DNA of 64,000 nucleotides from Mesorhizobium caraganae (GCF_016836705.1 NZ_JAFCGY010000018.1:1-64000), one strand, 5' to 3'; numbered from the stretch's first letter, positions 33,633 to 43,148 are shown. Notes: a model not told the origin generated them from the letters alone. Translations and numbers: made by a program.

Positions 33633-35423
33633 TCAGGCCGGGGAGGGTTCAATGGCTTCGGGGCGCGGCATCGGCTTTTGCCCCAGCACTTCTTCCACGA
33701 TGCCGCGGGCGATTTCGCGTTCGCCCATGATGACGGTGTCGGCGCCGAGCCCCTTGAGATGCTCGACCTCGGCGTCGGAATGGGCTCGTGCGATGACGTT
33801 GATGCCGGGATTGGCGGCGCGTGCCCTGAGCACAACCTGGCCTGCTTCGAAGGCATTGGGGATGGCAAGGATCAATCTTTTGGCACCCTGCGGATTGGCG
33901 GCCGCAAACACGCCTGCATTGGCCGCATTGCCGGAGACGGTTTCGACGCCGTCGTCTCTCAGCCTGGCCAGCGTCTTGTCGGCGTCCTCGATGACCAGGA
34001 AGGGCAGCGACGCCTGTTTCAGCGCGGCGCCCACCAGGCTGCCGACGCGGCCGTAGCCGATCAGGATGGTGTGGCCGGAAAGCGCGGTATGCGGCGGCGG
34101 GCCATCCTCTTTTGGTGTGGCGGCCACCGACGCCACCTGTCCCGGTTGCGTCGCCGGACCGACCGGCTTGGTTTCCTCTGGTGGCGCCGCCTTGGCGCTA
34201 CGCGCGTCCAGCCACGGCTTCATCCAGTCAAGCGCAAGGAACATCAGCGGATTGACGAGGATCGACAGGATGGCGCCGGCCAGGATCAGGTCGCGTCCCT
34301 GTTCGGGCAACAGCTTCAGTCCGACGCCAAGCTCGGCCAGGATGAAGGAGAATTCGCCGATCTGGGCAAGACTGGCCGAGATCATCAACGCGGTTCCCAG
34401 CGGATAGCGGAAGGCGATGACGATGACGAAAGCGGCCAGCGACTTGCCGATGACGATGATGGCCAGCGTCGCCAGGATCGGCAAGCCATTGCTCATCAGG
34501 CTGAACGGGTCGAACAGCATGCCGACCGAGACGAAGAACAGCACCGAGAAGGCGTCGCGCAGCGGTAGCGATTCTTCCGCCGCGCGGTGGCTGAGCTCGG
34601 ATTCGCTCATGATCATGCCGGCGAAGAAGGCGCCGAGCGCCAGCGAAACACCGAACAGTTTAGCCGCGCCGAAAGCGACGCCAAGCGCGATCGCCAGCAC
34701 CGCCAGCCGGAACAGTTCGCGCGAGCCGGTATGGGCGACATAGTGCAGGATCCACGGAATGACCCGCCGGCCGACAACCAGCATGACGACGACGAAGGCG
34801 ACGACCTTGGCCAGGGTAAGGCCGACGACGCCCCAGATGCCGTAGCTGGCCGGCAGCGACAAAAGGCTCGCATGGTCGTCGACCTGCGGCTGGCCGCCGA
34901 GCACGCCGGCAAGGGCGGGCAACAGCACCAGCGCCAGGACCATGGCGAGATCCTCGACGATCAGCCAGCCGACGGCGATGCGGCCACGTTCGGTCTCGAT
35001 CAGCCGCCGCTTCTGAAGCGCGCGCAACAGCACCACGGTGGACGCGACGGAGAGCGCCAGGCCGAAGACCAGGCCGGCGCCCATCGACCAGCCGAGCATC
35101 CAGGCAAGGCCGGCTCCGAGCGCTGTGGCAAAGCCGATCTGGACGATGGCGCCGGGCACCGCGATGGCGCGGACGGAGAGAAGATCCTTCAGCGAGAAAT
35201 GCAGGCCGACGCCGAACATGAGCAGGATGACGCCGATTTCGGCCAGCTCATTGGCAAGGCCGGCATCGGCGACGAAGCCGGGCGTGTTCGGCCCGACCAG
35301 CACGCCGGCGACGAGATAGCCGACCAGCGGCGGGATGCGAAAACGGTTGGCGAGCGCCCCGAAGATGAATGCCAGCCCCAGACCGGCGACGATGGTGGCG
35401 ATAAGGGGCGTGTCATGCGGCAT
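33633..35423 (-). CDS. CPA2 monovalent cation/proton antiporter with TrkA-N domain (YbaL/KefB-like)
   Basis: The product (596 aa) has about 12 membrane helices at the N-terminus (from LIATIVAGLGLAFIFGALAN), the Na/H exchanger core (DLAMVLALVLLP) and a cytoplasmic RCK/TrkA-N domain (HTILIGYGRVGSLVGAALKQ). It should export K+ or Na+ in exchange for protons under nucleotide control. It most resembles E. coli YbaL. Its 3' end is 22 bp from the convergent AraC gene. Confidence 0.93.
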   Translation of the reverse strand: MPHDTPLIATIVAGLGLAFIFGALANRFRIPPLVGYLVAGVLVGPNTPGFVADAGLANELAEIGVILLMFGVGLHFSLKDLLSVRAIAVPGAIVQIGFATALGAGLAWMLGWSMGAGLVFGLALSVASTVVLLRALQKRRLIETERGRIAVGWLIVEDLAMVLALVLLPALAGVLGGQPQVDDHASLLSLPASYGIWGVVGLTLAKVVAFVVVMLVVGRRVIPWILHYVAHTGSRELFRLAVLAIALGVAFGAAKLFGVSLALGAFFAGMIMSESELSHRAAEESLPLRDAFSVLFFVSVGMLFDPFSLMSNGLPILATLAIIVIGKSLAAFVIVIAFRYPLGTALMISASLAQIGEFSFILAELGVGLKLLPEQGRDLILAGAILSILVNPLMFLALDWMKPWLDARSAKAAPPEETKPVGPATQPGQVASVAATPKEDGPPPHTALSGHTILIGYGRVGSLVGAALKQASLPFLVIEDADKTLARLRDDGVETVSGNAANAGVFAAANPQGAKRLILAIPNAFEAGQVVLRARAANPGINVIARAHSDAEVEHLKGLGADTVIMGEREIARGIVEEVLGQKPMPRPEAIEPSPA

Positions 35424-35561
35424 TGTCTATGGAGGGCCTTTCAAGAACGGTGATGTCGGGGTGCGCCGCCCGAAGCCGCCGCCTTTGCAATATGGTGGAC
35501 AGGGTGTTGGCGATGCAACCTGCAAGGCGGAAATTGGTGGCGCGAGGAACTGAAAAACCAA

Positions 35562-35593
35562 AGGCGCGCGCAGCAGAACCGCTGCGCGCGCCT
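35562..35593 (-). terminator. Terminator of the host-attachment-family gene
   Basis: AGGCGCGCGCAGC and GCTGCGCGCGCCT form a perfect 13-bp stem with a 6-nt loop. On the minus strand it is followed by TTGGTTTTT. It lies 36 bp beyond the stop codon of the leftward gene at 35629. Confidence 0.85.
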
Positions 35594-35628
35594 GATAGCG
35601 GATGTCGGATGGGCAACCCAGTTGGTCG

Positions 35629-36078
35629 TCACGCTGCCTGCAGCATGGCCTCGATGTCGGTCACAGGGCGGTTGGTCAGTGTCTTTGGGATTTCGGCCTG
35701 TACCTTGTCGGTGACTTCCTTGTGCAGTTTCTTGCGCATCGTGCCGAGCATGAGCGGCGGCGCGATCAGAACGATGTCGTCGAAGATGCCGTGATGGGCG
35801 AGCTTGTAAAGCCGGTCGGCGATCTCTTCGGCGAAACGTTCCTTGCCCTGGCGGTGCCAGTCGGTGTCCTCGACCGCGCTGCGGTGAACGGAGGGGCCGT
35901 CATTGTAGCGGCCGGGGCTGTCGCTGCCCTGCTCGCGCGTCGCCGGGTTGTCCTGTTTCATCTCCTGGAAGAGCTGCAGGTTCGGATGGAGATTGTTGCC
36001 CTCGTTCTTCAGAAACAGCACCTTCTCGCCATCGGCCACCATGACCAGAATGCCATGTTTCAGGTTGATCTTGTTCAT
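35629..36078 (-). CDS. Host attachment protein family (baeRF-like)
   Basis: The product (149 aa) matches the small soluble host-attachment family. It has an N-terminal strand GILVMVADGEKVLFLKNEG, a polar middle (ERFAEEIADRLYKLAHHGIF) and DIVLIAPPLMLGTMRKKLHK, an eRF1/baeRF-like core. The name comes from an Agrobacterium plant-attachment study; the biochemical role is not settled, and relatives are related to release-factor folds. Single-gene transcription unit with its own terminator. Confidence 0.85.
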   Translation of the reverse strand: MNKINLKHGILVMVADGEKVLFLKNEGNNLHPNLQLFQEMKQDNPATREQGSDSPGRYNDGPSVHRSAVEDTDWHRQGKERFAEEIADRLYKLAHHGIFDDIVLIAPPLMLGTMRKKLHKEVTDKVQAEIPKTLTNRPVTDIEAMLQAA

Positions 36079-36498
36079 CGTGCGCTCCTGCTCGAGGGTT
36101 TCAAATCCGACCGACTATCGTCAGCATCGGCAAGGTCAGAACGCGTGGCGGAGCGTGAACGTTCCACTGTTCGGGCAAGGACAGTGGCAACCTCTGTTGG
36201 TGACGATTCAACGGCCTCGGCAGATGGCTTCGAGGTCGACGGCTTTAATCTACTGAATTGGTAGAATTTAGAAAAAACAGTTTTGCGACTTGGCTGGCTG
36301 GCGGTTAAAAGAGCCGCAGAACAAGGCCTGCGGCAGCAGCCTGAATCCGCTGGATACGCGGATGTGGAATATTTTTCTCTTCGCCTTTATGCTTGCGGAA
36401 AACCGATTGCCTCCCGTCAGGGGATGCGCGAGTGGGTTCCTTCAGCTTTTTCACGTCCGCGCGTAAAACTGCCGAACTGTTCCGGAATCTTGTTTGTC
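36079..36498. other. Upstream region of the sulfur-assimilation operon
   Basis: About 420 bp between divergent genes. An open frame from 36283 continues into cysG but has no family-like residues before 36499, so I treat it as leader. It contains a CTAC-N7-GTAG dyad at 36250-36264 and short A/T tracts. No riboswitch or RNA gene was recognised. Confidence 0.5.
36250..36264. promoter_or_regulatory. Candidate operator of the sulfur operon (CTAC-N7-GTAG)
   Basis: CTACTGAATTGGTAG is a 15-bp dyad flanked by AAT on both sides, about 235 bp upstream of cysG and in an A/T-rich patch. It is of the kind bound by Rrf2-family regulators, which control cysteine metabolism in several bacteria. No such regulator is in the window, so the assignment is speculative. 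Confidence 0.4.
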
Positions 36499-37950
36499 AT
36501 GCCGCAGGCCAATCCCAAGCTCAACGCGTTCCCGGTGTTTATGCGGGTCGAGGGCGAAGCCGTGGCCATCGTCGGCGGCGGTGGCGAGGCGCTGGCCAAG
36601 GCGCGGCTGCTCGATCAGTCGAGCGCTGTATTGCGCATCATCGCTGAAACTGCCGACACCGAATTGCTGAGCTTCATCGCCGCAACCGGCGCCACCCACA
36701 TCGCCGCCCCTTACGATGCCGCGCATCTCGGAGGCGCGGTCATGGTGTTTGCCGCCAGCGGCGATGAGGCGCTCGATCGCCGCGTCGCCGAAGATGCGCG
36801 CCGGCTTGGCATTCCGGTCAATGCCGTCGACCGGCCGGAGCTCTGCGATTTCTTCACCCCGGCGCTGGTCAACCGTGCACCGGTCGCCATCGCCATCGGC
36901 ACCGAAGGGGCAGGTCCCGTGCTGGCGCAGATGCTGCGCAACCGCATCGACCGCATGCTGTCGCCGTCGTTGGGGCCGCTGGCAACGCTCGCCGCCTCGT
37001 TCCGCGGTGCAGCCGAAAAGCTGCTGCCGAAAGGCAATGCCCGCCGTCAGTTTTGGGGCAGTTTTTTCCAGGGCGCGCCGGCCCGTGCCGTCGAAGCCGG
37101 CGAGCTTTCGCAGGCGCATGACGCCGCCGTCGATCTGTTGCTGTCGAAGGCTCCGGTCGCGGGCCATATCGCGCTGGTTGGCGCTGGCCCCGGCGCCGAG
37201 GATCTTTTGACGCTGCGTGCGCATCGCTTACTGATGGAAGCCGACGTCATCGTCTATGACGCGCTGGTGCCGGAGGCGATCGTCGCCATGGGCCGTCGCG
37301 ACGCCGAGCGGCTGCCTGTAGGAAAACGCAAGGGATGCCATACCAAGAGCCAGGCCGAAATCAACGCGCTGCTGGTGGAGCTCGGCAAGCAGGGCAAGCG
37401 CGTCGTGCGGCTGAAGTCGGGCGACCCGCTGGTGTTCGGCCGCGCCGGTGAGGAGATGGCAGCACTCCGCGATGCCGGGATCGCCTATGACGTGGTCCCC
37501 GGCGTCACGGCTGCTTTCGCCGCCGCCGCTGATTTCGAACTGCCGCTGACGCTGCGCGGTGTGTCTTCCTCGATGGTGTTCACCACCGGGCACGATCTCA
37601 AAGGCAATTCGCTGCCGGATTGGGCCAAGCTCGCCATCTCCGGCGCCACGGTTGCCGTCTATATGGGCCGGTCGGTCGCGGCCGAGGTTGCGGGGCGGCT
37701 GATCGAGGCCGGCCTGCCGCCGGATACGGCGGTCGCCGTGGTCGAGAATGCCAGCCTGCAAAACCGCCGCCGTTTCCACGGCACGCTGGCCGACCTGCCG
37801 TCGCTGGAGGCGCGCGCCGATCTGACCGGCCCGGTGATGACCATTATTGGTGACGCGGTTGCCGGCGCCAATTTTGAACGTTCCGAGCCGCTGGCGGCAC
37901 ATAATCATGAGAGCGCCGCCAACGCGGCCGCCGCAGAGGTCGAACCATGA
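36499..37950 (+). CDS. cysG: Siroheme synthase CysG
   Basis: The product (483 aa) is a trifunctional enzyme that turns uroporphyrinogen III into siroheme, the cofactor of sulfite reductase. The N-terminal NAD-dependent dehydrogenase/ferrochelatase half shows VAIVGGGGEALAKARLL. The C-terminal methyltransferase half begins GHIALVGAGPGAEDLLTLRA and has KSGDPLVFGRAGEE. Start ATG 36499 (MPQANPKLNAFPVF) fits the family. It is followed, with a 4-bp ATGA overlap, by a DUF2849 gene and then cysI, so siroheme and its client enzyme are co-produced. Confidence 0.95.
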   Translation: MPQANPKLNAFPVFMRVEGEAVAIVGGGGEALAKARLLDQSSAVLRIIAETADTELLSFIAATGATHIAAPYDAAHLGGAVMVFAASGDEALDRRVAEDARRLGIPVNAVDRPELCDFFTPALVNRAPVAIAIGTEGAGPVLAQMLRNRIDRMLSPSLGPLATLAASFRGAAEKLLPKGNARRQFWGSFFQGAPARAVEAGELSQAHDAAVDLLLSKAPVAGHIALVGAGPGAEDLLTLRAHRLLMEADVIVYDALVPEAIVAMGRRDAERLPVGKRKGCHTKSQAEINALLVELGKQGKRVVRLKSGDPLVFGRAGEEMAALRDAGIAYDVVPGVTAAFAAAADFELPLTLRGVSSSMVFTTGHDLKGNSLPDWAKLAISGATVAVYMGRSVAAEVAGRLIEAGLPPDTAVAVVENASLQNRRRFHGTLADLPSLEARADLTGPVMTIIGDAVAGANFERSEPLAAHNHESAANAAAAEVEP

Positions 37951-38252
37951 AGATATTGACCGCAAACCGCCTCACCGACGGCATCGCTGTCTGGTACGCC
38001 GATGGCGGCTGGGCCGAGACGGTGGATCACGCCGATCTCGCCCATGACAAGGCGGCCGAAGATCGGCTTGAGGCGATCGGCGCCAAGGCCTATGCCGACA
38101 ATGAAGTGGTCGACGTCAACCTGATCGACGCTGAGGTCGTCAATGGCGTCGTCGAGCCGGTGCGGCTGCGCGAAAAAATCCGCGCCGCGGGGCCAACCAT
38201 CCACCCCGATCTCGGCAAGCAAGCGAGCCGGCAAGCGGAACGAGCCGCTTAA
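37947..38252 (+). CDS. DUF2849 family protein
   Basis: The product (101 aa) begins MKILTANRLTDGIAVWYADG and has the family's short repeated strand pattern (GGWAETVDHADLAHD, NEVVDVNLIDAEVVNG). It has no cysteines, signal or membrane segment. The gene overlaps cysG and precedes cysI, a position conserved in Rhizobiales as I recall, which suggests a helper role in sulfite reduction. Its function is unknown. Confidence 0.9.
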   Translation: MKILTANRLTDGIAVWYADGGWAETVDHADLAHDKAAEDRLEAIGAKAYADNEVVDVNLIDAEVVNGVVEPVRLREKIRAAGPTIHPDLGKQASRQAERAA

Positions 38253-38295
38253 ATCCAAGGAAGGCAACGGGCGGACGCGCCCTGAAAGACGAAGC

Positions 38296-39966
38296 ATGTA
38301 CCGTTACGATGAGTTCGACCACGATTTTGTCCGGGCCCGCGTCGCCGAGTTCAGCGACCAGGTCGAACGCCGGCTGTCCGGCGAGATCACCGAGGACCAG
38401 TTCCGGCCGCTGCGGCTGATGAACGGCGTCTATCTGCAGCTGCACGCCTACATGCTACGCATCGCGGTGCCCTATGGCACGCTGAACGGCAAGCAGTTGC
38501 GCATGCTCGGTCACATCGCGCGCAAATACGACAAGGGTTACGGCCACTTCACCACGCGCCAGAACATCCAGTTCAACTGGCCGGCGCTGTCGGACATTCC
38601 GGCGATCCTGGCCGATCTCGCTAGCGTCGAGATGCACGCCATCCAGACCAGCGGCAATTGCATCCGCAATGTCACCGCCGATCATTTTGCCGGCGCCGCC
38701 GCCGACGAAGTCGCCGATCCACGCCCCTATGCCGAGATCCTGCGGCAATGGTCGTCGGTGCATCCGGAATTCTCGTTCCTGCCCAGAAAATTCAAGATCG
38801 CGGTGACCGGGGCGGAGCGCGACCGCGCCGCCATCCAGACGCATGACATCGGCCTGCACCTGAAGAAGAACGCCGCCGGCGAGCTTGGCTTTGCGGTCTA
38901 TGTCGGCGGTGGCCAGGGCCGCACGCCGATGGTGGCGAAGAAGATCCGCGACTTCCTGCCAGAAGCCGATCTTCTGTCCTACTGCACGGCGATCCTGCGC
39001 GTTTACAACCTCTATGGCCGCCGCGACAACAAGTACAAGGCGCGCATCAAGATTCTGGTGCACGAGACCGGCGTCGAGGAAATCAGCCGCCAGGTCGAGG
39101 CCGAATGGCAGGAATTGAAGGACGCCGAGCTGAAACTGCCGGAGGCCGACATCCGCGCCATCGACGCCTATTTCGCGCCGCCTCAGCTGGTGGATCGGCC
39201 GGAAGGCGACGCGGCGGTCAAGCTTGCACGGTTGGATTCAAAGAGCTTCTCGGACTGGCTCGACCAGAATGTCGTGACGCATCGCCATCCCGACTATGCG
39301 GCGGTGACGATTTCGCTGAAGGGCATTGGCGAGGTGCCGGGTGACGCCACCGACAGCCAGATGGAAGCTGTTGCCGACATCGCCGAGAAATACGCCTTCG
39401 ACGAACTGCGCGTCAGCCATGAGCAGAACCTCATCCTGCCGCACGTGGCGCGCGCCGATCTGAAGGCGGTCTATGACGCGCTTGTCGATATCGGTCTGGC
39501 GACAGCCAATTCCAATCTGATCAGCGACATCATTTCCTGCCCCGGCCTCGACTATTGCGCGCTGGCGACGGCGCGCTCGATCCCGATCGCGCAGGAGATT
39601 TCGCTTCGCTTCGCCTCGCTCGAGCGGCAGCGCGAGATCGGCGAATTGAAGCTCAAGATCTCCGGCTGCATCAATGCCTGCGGCCACCACCATGTCGGCC
39701 ATATCGGCATTCTCGGCGTCGAGAAGAAGGGCTCCGAGCTCTACCAGGTAACACTTGGCGGCTCGGCCGACGAGAACACCTCGGTCGGCGAGATCATCGG
39801 CCGCGGCTTTTCCTCGGAAGAGATCACCGACGCCATCGAGCAGATCGTCGACACCTATCTCGGTCTTCGGCTCAGTCCCAGTGAAAGATTCATCGACGCC
39901 TACCGCCGTGTCGGTCCCGCGCCGTTCAAGGAGGCGCTCTATGCTGGCGAAACCAAGGCCGCTTGA
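38296..39966 (+). CDS. cysI: Sulfite/nitrite reductase hemoprotein
   Basis: The product (556 aa) belongs to the siroheme/[4Fe-4S] reductase family. The cluster ligands are visible as SCPGLDYC (C-x5-C) and GCINAC (C-x3-C), and the siroheme region as GHFTTRQNIQFNW. Its place between cysG and cysH marks it as assimilatory sulfite reductase rather than nitrite reductase. No flavoprotein partner (cysJ) is nearby, so electrons probably come from ferredoxin. It overlaps cysH by 26 bp. Confidence 0.93.
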   Translation: MYRYDEFDHDFVRARVAEFSDQVERRLSGEITEDQFRPLRLMNGVYLQLHAYMLRIAVPYGTLNGKQLRMLGHIARKYDKGYGHFTTRQNIQFNWPALSDIPAILADLASVEMHAIQTSGNCIRNVTADHFAGAAADEVADPRPYAEILRQWSSVHPEFSFLPRKFKIAVTGAERDRAAIQTHDIGLHLKKNAAGELGFAVYVGGGQGRTPMVAKKIRDFLPEADLLSYCTAILRVYNLYGRRDNKYKARIKILVHETGVEEISRQVEAEWQELKDAELKLPEADIRAIDAYFAPPQLVDRPEGDAAVKLARLDSKSFSDWLDQNVVTHRHPDYAAVTISLKGIGEVPGDATDSQMEAVADIAEKYAFDELRVSHEQNLILPHVARADLKAVYDALVDIGLATANSNLISDIISCPGLDYCALATARSIPIAQEISLRFASLERQREIGELKLKISGCINACGHHHVGHIGILGVEKKGSELYQVTLGGSADENTSVGEIIGRGFSSEEITDAIEQIVDTYLGLRLSPSERFIDAYRRVGPAPFKEALYAGETKAA

Positions 39967-40705
39967 CCGTATCGTCGACGTCGATGACAGCATCGCCGCC
40001 AAGGCGGCGGGCTTCGATGCGCTGTACGGACATCTGAAGCCGCTTGAGATCATCGAACGCGCGACCCGCGAGCTGTTTCATGACGAAATCGCCGCCGTCT
40101 CGTCCTTCGGCGCGGATTCGGCGGTGCTGTTGCACATGATCGCCAAGGTCGATCGCACGTTGCCGGTCATCTTCCTCGACACCGGCAAGCATTTCGAGGA
40201 AACGCTCGGCTATCGCGACGCACTCGCCGCCGATTTCGGGCTGACCAACATCAGGGTGATCAAGCCGGAAGAGGCAGCGCTCGAACGGATCGATCCGACC
40301 GGCAATCTGCACCAGAGCAACACCGATGCCTGCTGCGACGTGCGCAAGGTCGAGCCGCTGGCGCGGGGCGTGGCGCCCTTCCGTGCCTGGTTCACCGGCC
40401 GCAAGCGCTTCCAGGCCTCGACGCGGGCGGCATTGCCGGTGTTCGAGGCGGTCGGCCCACGCGTGCGCATCAACCCGCTGGCGCATTGGACGACATCCGA
40501 CCAGGCCGACTATATGCGCGCGCATGCGCTGCGCGAAAATCCGCTGGTCGCTTATGGTTATCTGTCGATCGGTTGCTTCCCGTGCACGCAGCCGGTGCAG
40601 CCGGGCGAGGATGCGCGTAGCGGCCGCTGGGCCGGTCATGCCAAGACCGAGTGCGGCATTCACCTCTCCGGGTTGGAGAAGTCGCTGACCGACGCTTCCC
40701 TTTAG
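39941..40705 (+). CDS. cysH: Adenylyl-sulfate (APS) reductase, thioredoxin-dependent
   Basis: The product (254 aa) starts at ATG 39941 after AAGGAGG. It has the PP-loop-like SSFGADSAVLLHM and two cysteine pairs (DACCDVRK and GCFPC). These pairs bind a [4Fe-4S] cluster and distinguish APS reductases from PAPS reductases. The C-terminal ECGIHLSG carries the catalytic cysteine. It makes sulfite for the reductase encoded just upstream. Confidence 0.94.
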   Translation: MLAKPRPLDRIVDVDDSIAAKAAGFDALYGHLKPLEIIERATRELFHDEIAAVSSFGADSAVLLHMIAKVDRTLPVIFLDTGKHFEETLGYRDALAADFGLTNIRVIKPEEAALERIDPTGNLHQSNTDACCDVRKVEPLARGVAPFRAWFTGRKRFQASTRAALPVFEAVGPRVRINPLAHWTTSDQADYMRAHALRENPLVAYGYLSIGCFPCTQPVQPGEDARSGRWAGHAKTECGIHLSGLEKSLTDASL

Positions 40706-40737
40706 GCTATGTAGATATTCAGGTGAGGCTGGCCTGC

Positions 40738-40770
40738 AAACGGCGGCTTCCACTCGGAGGCCGCCGGTTT
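40738..40770 (+). terminator. Imperfect hairpin after cysH
   Basis: AAACGGCGGCTTC and the downstream GGAGGCCGCCGGTTT can pair with a small bulge around loop CACTC, followed by CGTTT. It lies between cysH and the DUF934 gene and may reduce read-through rather than block it. Confidence 0.5.
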
Positions 40771-40824
40771 CGTTTGGACTGGCATTCAGCGAACTTTCGA
40801 TTTTTGGGGCTTTAGGAATTTCTG

Positions 40825-41358
40825 ATGACTGAACAGACGACACCGGAGACCCGGCTCTGGACCCCGACGGGTTTTCGCGAGGACGAGTGGGCGCATGCCG
40901 AAAGCGCCGATGCGCTGGCGGGCAACGGCCGCTTTATCCTGCCACTGCAGGCGTTTCTCGGCCTTGATGCGGAGGTGCGGCGCTCGGCAAAGGAGCGGCT
41001 TGGCGTGGTGCTGCAGCCAGGCGACCAGCTGGAGAAGATCGCCGATCTGCTCGACCAGCTGTCGCTGGTGGCCCTGGCCTTCCCGGCCTTCAACGACGGC
41101 CGCTCCTTCTCCAAGGGTGAGCTGCTGCGCAGCCGTTACCAGTTCGAGGGCGCCGTCCGCGCCACCGGGCAGGTCCTTGTCGACCAGCTGCCGCATATGC
41201 TGCGGCTCGGCTTCGACGAGTTCGAAATATCGAACCCAGTGCTGTTGAAACGGCTTGAAGAAGGCCGTATCGGCGGGCTGGGGTTGTATTATCAGCCGAC
41301 CGAAGCGACTGAGCCGAAGGGGCCAAAATACTCCTGGCGGCGGCTGCGGGACAACTGA
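40825..41358 (+). CDS. DUF934 family protein of the sulfur operon
   Basis: The product (177 aa) shows the DUF934 core: GVVLQPGDQLEKIADLLDQL, LVALAFPAFNDGRSFSKGEL and LLRSRYQFEGAVRATGQVL, then DQLPHMLRLGFDEFEI. The family nearly always lies beside cysI/cysH and is thought to take part in sulfite reduction, though its chemistry is not established. It is about 120 bp after cysH, with a hairpin between. Confidence 0.92.
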   Translation: MTEQTTPETRLWTPTGFREDEWAHAESADALAGNGRFILPLQAFLGLDAEVRRSAKERLGVVLQPGDQLEKIADLLDQLSLVALAFPAFNDGRSFSKGELLRSRYQFEGAVRATGQVLVDQLPHMLRLGFDEFEISNPVLLKRLEEGRIGGLGLYYQPTEATEPKGPKYSWRRLRDN

Positions 41359-41454
41359 CGTAGCGGTACTTCCGCGTGCCTTTACATCAGTCTTGATAGG
41401 GCTTTCTCTTGGCTGTCCAGACGGAAACATCCGCGGGACGCCAGGGAGGAAGCC

Positions 41455-43062
41455 ATGGATTTCGACTATGTCATTGCCGGCGGTGGCTCCGCCGGCTGCA
41501 CGCTTGCCGCACGGTTGTCGGAAGATCCATCCGTTACCGTCTGCCTGATCGAAGCGGGCGGCGAGGGCAGGAACCTGCTCATCCGGGCGCCGGCAGGCAT
41601 CATCGCACTGCTGCCCGGCCGGCCGAAGATCAACAATTGGGGATTGCAGACGGTGCCGCAGCAGGGGCTCGGCGGTCGCAAGGGTTACCAGCCGCGCGGC
41701 AAGGCGCTTGGCGGCTCCAGCGCCATCAATGCCATGCTCTACACGCGCGGCCACCATGGCGACTATGACGAATGGGCCGGCCTCGGTTGCCAGGGCTGGT
41801 CGTGGAACGAGGTGCTGCCCTATTTCAAGCGCGCCGAAGGCAATCAACGCGGCGTCGACGCGCTGCATGGCGGCGACGGGCCGCTCAGGGTCGGCGAACA
41901 GCAGGAGCCGCGCCCGATCGCGCGCGCCTTTGTCGAGGCTTGTGGCGAAAACCAGATCCGCCGCAATGACGATTTCAACGGGCCGGAACAGGAAGGGGCG
42001 GGGCTTTATCAGGTCACGCAATTCTGGGGTGGGGACCGAAATGGCGAACGCTGCTCGGCAGCCGCCGCCTATCTGCATCCGGCAATGAGCCGGCCGAACC
42101 TCACCGTGATCACCGGCGCGCATGCCACCGGCATTGTGCTCGACGGCAGGCGCGCCACCGGGGTTCGGTACCGCAAGGGCAACAGCGAGGCCGTGGCCAA
42201 GGCCAGGCGCGAGGTCATCGTCTGCGGCGGCGCCTTCGGCTCGCCGCAGCTCCTGCTGTTGTCCGGCATCGGTCCGGCCGACGAGCTGGCCGCGCACGGC
42301 ATTGTCGTTGCCCATGAGCTGCCCGGTGTTGGCAAGAACCTGCAGGACCATCTCGATTTCATCCTGGCGTGGACATCGAAGGATGCCGACATGATGGGCA
42401 TCGGCGTGCGCGGTCTGCCTGGCCTCGTTAGGCACATGCTGCGCTGGCGCAGAAACGGCACCGGCATGATTGCCACGCCCTATGCGGAAGGCGGCGCCTT
42501 CCTCAAATCCGATCCGGCGATCGACAGGCCCGATCTGCAGGTGCATTTCTGCATCGCCATCGTCGACGATCATGGCCGCAAGCTGCATCTGGGCTACGGT
42601 TTTTCCTGCCATGTCTGCGTGCTTCGGCCGCATGCGCGCGGCGAGGTCGGGCTGTCGAGCCCGGACCCGCTGGCGCCGCCGCGCATCGATCCGCGCTTTC
42701 TATCCGACGAAAGGGACGGTGACCTGCTGCTCAAGGGTGCCAGAATGATGCGCGCCATATTGGAGGCGCCGGCGTTGGCAAAGTACCGTGACAAGGAGAT
42801 CTATACCGCCGGCGTTTCCAGCGATGCCGAGCTGATGGCCCATATCCGCGCTCGCGCCGATACGATCTATCACCCCGTCGGCACCTGCAAGATGGGTGTC
42901 GATGCGATGGCCGTCGTCGATCCGCAGCTTAAGGTGCGCGGGCTACAGGGGCTGCGTGTCGTCGACGCCTCGGTGATGCCGACACTGATCGGCGGCAATA
43001 CCAATGCGCCGACCATCATGATCGCCGAAAAGGCGGCTGATATGATCAGGGCCGCTGCCTGA
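41455..43062 (+). CDS. GMC family FAD-dependent oxidoreductase (choline dehydrogenase-like)
   Basis: The product (535 aa) has the FAD-binding motif DYVIAGGGSAGCTLAARLSE, GMC signature 1 (GKALGGSSAINAMLYTRGHH), signature 2 (GAFGSPQLLLLSGIGPADEL) and the active-site YHPVGTCKMG. It lies alone behind an AGGGAGGAAG site. It resembles BetA, but no betB or betI is near, so an alcohol other than choline is just as likely. Confidence 0.93.
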   Translation: MDFDYVIAGGGSAGCTLAARLSEDPSVTVCLIEAGGEGRNLLIRAPAGIIALLPGRPKINNWGLQTVPQQGLGGRKGYQPRGKALGGSSAINAMLYTRGHHGDYDEWAGLGCQGWSWNEVLPYFKRAEGNQRGVDALHGGDGPLRVGEQQEPRPIARAFVEACGENQIRRNDDFNGPEQEGAGLYQVTQFWGGDRNGERCSAAAAYLHPAMSRPNLTVITGAHATGIVLDGRRATGVRYRKGNSEAVAKARREVIVCGGAFGSPQLLLLSGIGPADELAAHGIVVAHELPGVGKNLQDHLDFILAWTSKDADMMGIGVRGLPGLVRHMLRWRRNGTGMIATPYAEGGAFLKSDPAIDRPDLQVHFCIAIVDDHGRKLHLGYGFSCHVCVLRPHARGEVGLSSPDPLAPPRIDPRFLSDERDGDLLLKGARMMRAILEAPALAKYRDKEIYTAGVSSDAELMAHIRARADTIYHPVGTCKMGVDAMAVVDPQLKVRGLQGLRVVDASVMPTLIGGNTNAPTIMIAEKAADMIRAAA

Positions 43063-43074
43063 TTTCTCGCCTCG

Positions 43075-43085
43075 TGGTCGGACCA
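43075..43085. promoter_or_regulatory. Candidate GntR/FadR-type operator 1
   Basis: TGGTCGGACCA is a perfect dyad matching the TGGTNNNACCA consensus of FadR-subfamily GntR regulators. A second copy lies 74 bp downstream. Both lie in the leader of the PfpI-like gene. No GntR gene is in the window. Confidence 0.6.
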
Positions 43086-43148
43086 ACTTTGCTGTTTCTC
43101 GCTGGATGCGCTGATGAGCCGACCAACTCACGTCTAGCAAACCCAATC

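Noticed and set aside
36283..36498. Upstream in-frame extension of cysG
   Set aside because: The residues before MPQANPKLNAFPVF have no similarity to siroheme synthases, and the ATG at 36499 gives a normal family length.
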